From Kineosporia rhizophila (GTDB lineage: Bacteria > Actinomycetota > Actinomycetes > Actinomycetales > Kineosporiaceae), in contig NZ_JAJSOH010000037.1 in NCBI RefSeq assembly GCF_021277265.1, forward strand, positions 1-63,378: a DNA stretch of 63,378 bases, read 5' to 3'. A program made the position numbers and the translations under genes. The notes beneath the pieces are model-generated. The model was not told the DNA's origin. It saw only the letters and a program-made list of their open reading frames with translations, and made no database searches. Below are positions 61,881 to 63,378 of the stretch, in pieces. The first letter of the stretch is position 1. Each line of letters begins with the position of its first letter.

Positions 61881-63378
61881 GCCGGGCCGGTCCAAGGGCA
61901 CCGGATCCGGAGCCGGCTGGTCCTGGTACTCCGGACCCGGCTGGTTCAGGTGCCCGGAGATCTCCATCCAGCGCTCCGGACCGGACTTCTTGCGCGCCTG
62001 CTCGGCCCGGATCGACTGCACCGCGATGAGTTCCGAGGCCTGGGCCTGGTCGAGGTGCGAGGCGACCGGGCTGACCGGCCCGGCGGTGGAGTGCATGGTG
62101 AACGAGGCCAGCCCGAGCCGGCGCTGCAGCGGCCCCTGGGTCAGGCCCAGGCTCTGGGTGCGGGCGTGGGGCACGATGTCGAGGTGCCGGTAGATCCGGC
62201 CGCTGCGGATCAGCAGCGCCTGGTCGGTGACGCGCACGCCGGAACGCCCCCAGGAGATCGGGTCCACCCAGCGCGACCGGCGGGGCGCGGTGAGGAACCC
62301 GGCGCTGGCCCCGGTGCCGGTCAGCCCGGCGTCGACCACGTCCCACGGGTTCTCGCCCGGCTCGACCCCCAGGTCGGGCAGCACCAGCGCGAGCACGCCG
62401 ACCGCCTCGACCTTGGGCCCGACCGGCAGGAGCGTGCTGCCGGACTCGGAATCGTTGTCGTCGCCGCCGTATCCGGCGATGTTGACGTGCACCGTCCACC
62501 AGCCCAGCCGACGCCAGAGCAGCCCCTGGCTCAGCCGCACGGCCTGCACCCGGCCCGGCGGCACCGTCTGGGTGCGCTGCTCCAGCAGGCCGTAGCGCAG
62601 CCGCAGCCCGTCCGGCGAGTCTGAGATGCGGAAGCCGAACCCGTTGGAGAACCGGTTCCACAGCACCCCCGCGGCGCCCAGCAGCGGCGCGAACGAGCCG
62701 GCCAGAGGGCCCGGGTGGCCGATCACCAGACTGATCACCGCGAGCACCAGCACCCCGCCCACGAAGCTGATCGCCGGGGTACTGACCAGCAGCGACAGGA
62801 TCAGCCGGCCGACCGGCACCTCGAGCGTGGAACGCTCCGGCGCCTCCGGCGCGTCGGGCCCCTCGTACCGCACCCCGGCGGCCGAGGCCAGCAGGTGATT
62901 GCGCAGCGCCCGGGCGTCGTCCTCACGCAGGAACGACAGCGCGACGTTGGACTCCTTGCCCCCGGCCACCTCCACGGTGATCCGGGCCAGGCCGAGCAGC
63001 CGGGCCAGGAACGGCTGCACCACGTCGACCGCCTGCATCCGGTCCAGCCGGGCCCGGCGCTGCTGCCGGAACAGGATGCCGGTGTGCAGTTCCAGCGCCT
63101 CGTCGAGCACCCGGAACCGGGTGGCCCGCCACGAGGCGAAGGCCAGCCCCACGCCGATCAGGACGATCGCCAGCAGCACCGCCCCGCCGCCGAGCAGCCA
63201 GCGCCCGGCCACGTGCGGCTGCTCGAAGTTCGCCTCGCCCGCGATCAGGTCGTTGCCGAAGCTCTGCACCACGAAGACCAGCACCACGGCGATCACCTGC
63301 CAGGACCGCAGCAGCGGGGTGGCCGGGTGCATCAGGTGCCACTCGCCGTCGGCCAGGCCCGACTGACCCGGCTGACCG
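61845..63378 (-). CDS. PH domain (YdbT-like) membrane protein, 5' end cut
   Basis: At least 495 residues from ATG 63332, but the frame stays open to the window end, and DGEWH before HPATPLLRSW is typical of internal sequence in homologues, so the start lies outside. Four helices (around 13-30, 48-66, 180-200 and 205-225) and three bacterial PH-like repeats (RFRVLDEALELHTGI, GLRLRYGLLEQRTQTVPPGRVQAV, VTDQALLIRSGRIYRHLDIV) are seen. Role unknown; related proteins are widespread in actinobacterial membranes. Confidence 0.85.
   Translation of the reverse strand, partial: GQPGQSGLADGEWHLMHPATPLLRSWQVIAVVLVFVVQSFGNDLIAGEANFEQPHVAGRWLLGGGAVLLAIVLIGVGLAFASWRATRFRVLDEALELHTGILFRQQRRARLDRMQAVDVVQPFLARLLGLARITVEVAGGKESNVALSFLREDDARALRNHLLASAAGVRYEGPDAPEAPERSTLEVPVGRLILSLLVSTPAISFVGGVLVLAVISLVIGHPGPLAGSFAPLLGAAGVLWNRFSNGFGFRISDSPDGLRLRYGLLEQRTQTVPPGRVQAVRLSQGLLWRRLGWWTVHVNIAGYGGDDNDSESGSTLLPVGPKVEAVGVLALVLPDLGVEPGENPWDVVDAGLTGTGASAGFLTAPRRSRWVDPISWGRSGVRVTDQALLIRSGRIYRHLDIVPHARTQSLGLTQGPLQRRLGLASFTMHSTAGPVSPVASHLDQAQASELIAVQSIRAEQARKKSGPERWMEISGHLNQPGPEYQDQPAPDPVPLDRPGSGHLEQPGETA

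Overview
The window is about 63 kb of very GC-rich chromosomal DNA from an actinobacterium (Actinomycetota). The evidence is the frequent GTG starts, long antisense reading frames, Lsr2, a BldC-type excisionase-like regulator, bS22, the C5 heme route with a Rex-linked hem operon, menaquinone genes, ANTAR and PucR regulators, and a ClpC-Lsr2-LysS block. The gene content would fit a Kineosporia-like lineage, but the genus cannot be fixed from sequence alone. I see no transposase, integrase, tRNA, rRNA or CRISPR; nearly everything looks like vertically inherited core chromosome.

Left part (1-13.8 kb): two c-di-GMP-type signalling proteins, a 2059-residue degenerate-kinase/AAA/GAF/GGDEF/EAL protein and a membrane GGDEF-EAL protein with decayed motifs. 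Each sits next to a small PLDc_N membrane protein. They flank menE-menA (menaquinone) and a DUF4229 gene. Middle left (13.9-26.9 kb, all minus strand): rex-hemA-hemC-hemD(cobA fusion)-hemB, a new-looking 68-residue protein, hemL, a histidine phosphatase, and the cytochrome c maturation set (TlpA lipoprotein, ccdA, resB, ccsB). Most junctions are 4-base or shorter overlaps. A Rex operator lies in front of rex.

Middle (26.5-42 kb): a glutaredoxin-like protein; a HAD phosphatase, acyltransferase (with a long heptapeptide-repeat tail) and epimerase; bS22 and a BldC-like regulator; an AcuC deacetylase; proC with a PucR regulator, divergent from the proline catabolic pair (proline dehydrogenase, pruA); a sugar-phosphate isomerase-like protein; a Ppx/GppA phosphatase; an acidic Cys-rich unknown protein; and a methyltransferase. 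Right part (42-63 kb): radA and disA divergent, mutY, an orphan ABC ATPase, an ArgA-like acetyltransferase, clpC, lsr2, a small membrane protein, lysS, an ANTAR regulator, a glycosyltransferase-like protein, nadC-nadB-panC-DUF2520 (NAD and pantothenate), two methyltransferases, and a PH-domain membrane protein cut by the window end.

From memory, the order ppx / proC / HTH / bS22 / galE-like / acyltransferase / serB-like / glutaredoxin / hemACDB / hemL / phosphatase / TlpA / ccdA / resB / ccsB / menA / menE follows the Rv0496-Rv0542 stretch of Mycobacterium tuberculosis, and radA / disA / mutY / clpC / lsr2 / lysS / panC follows Rv3585-Rv3603, so two ancestral actinobacterial blocks are joined here. 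The most interesting unexplained signals are: a recurrent TANNNT box 6-7 bases before many start codons (leaderless genes); the 68-residue Met/Ala-rich protein; the inverted repeat plus helical-phased 11-bp repeats before hemL; the heptad-repeat tail; a 47-bp AT-rich inverted repeat; and a duplicated 58-bp intergenic element.
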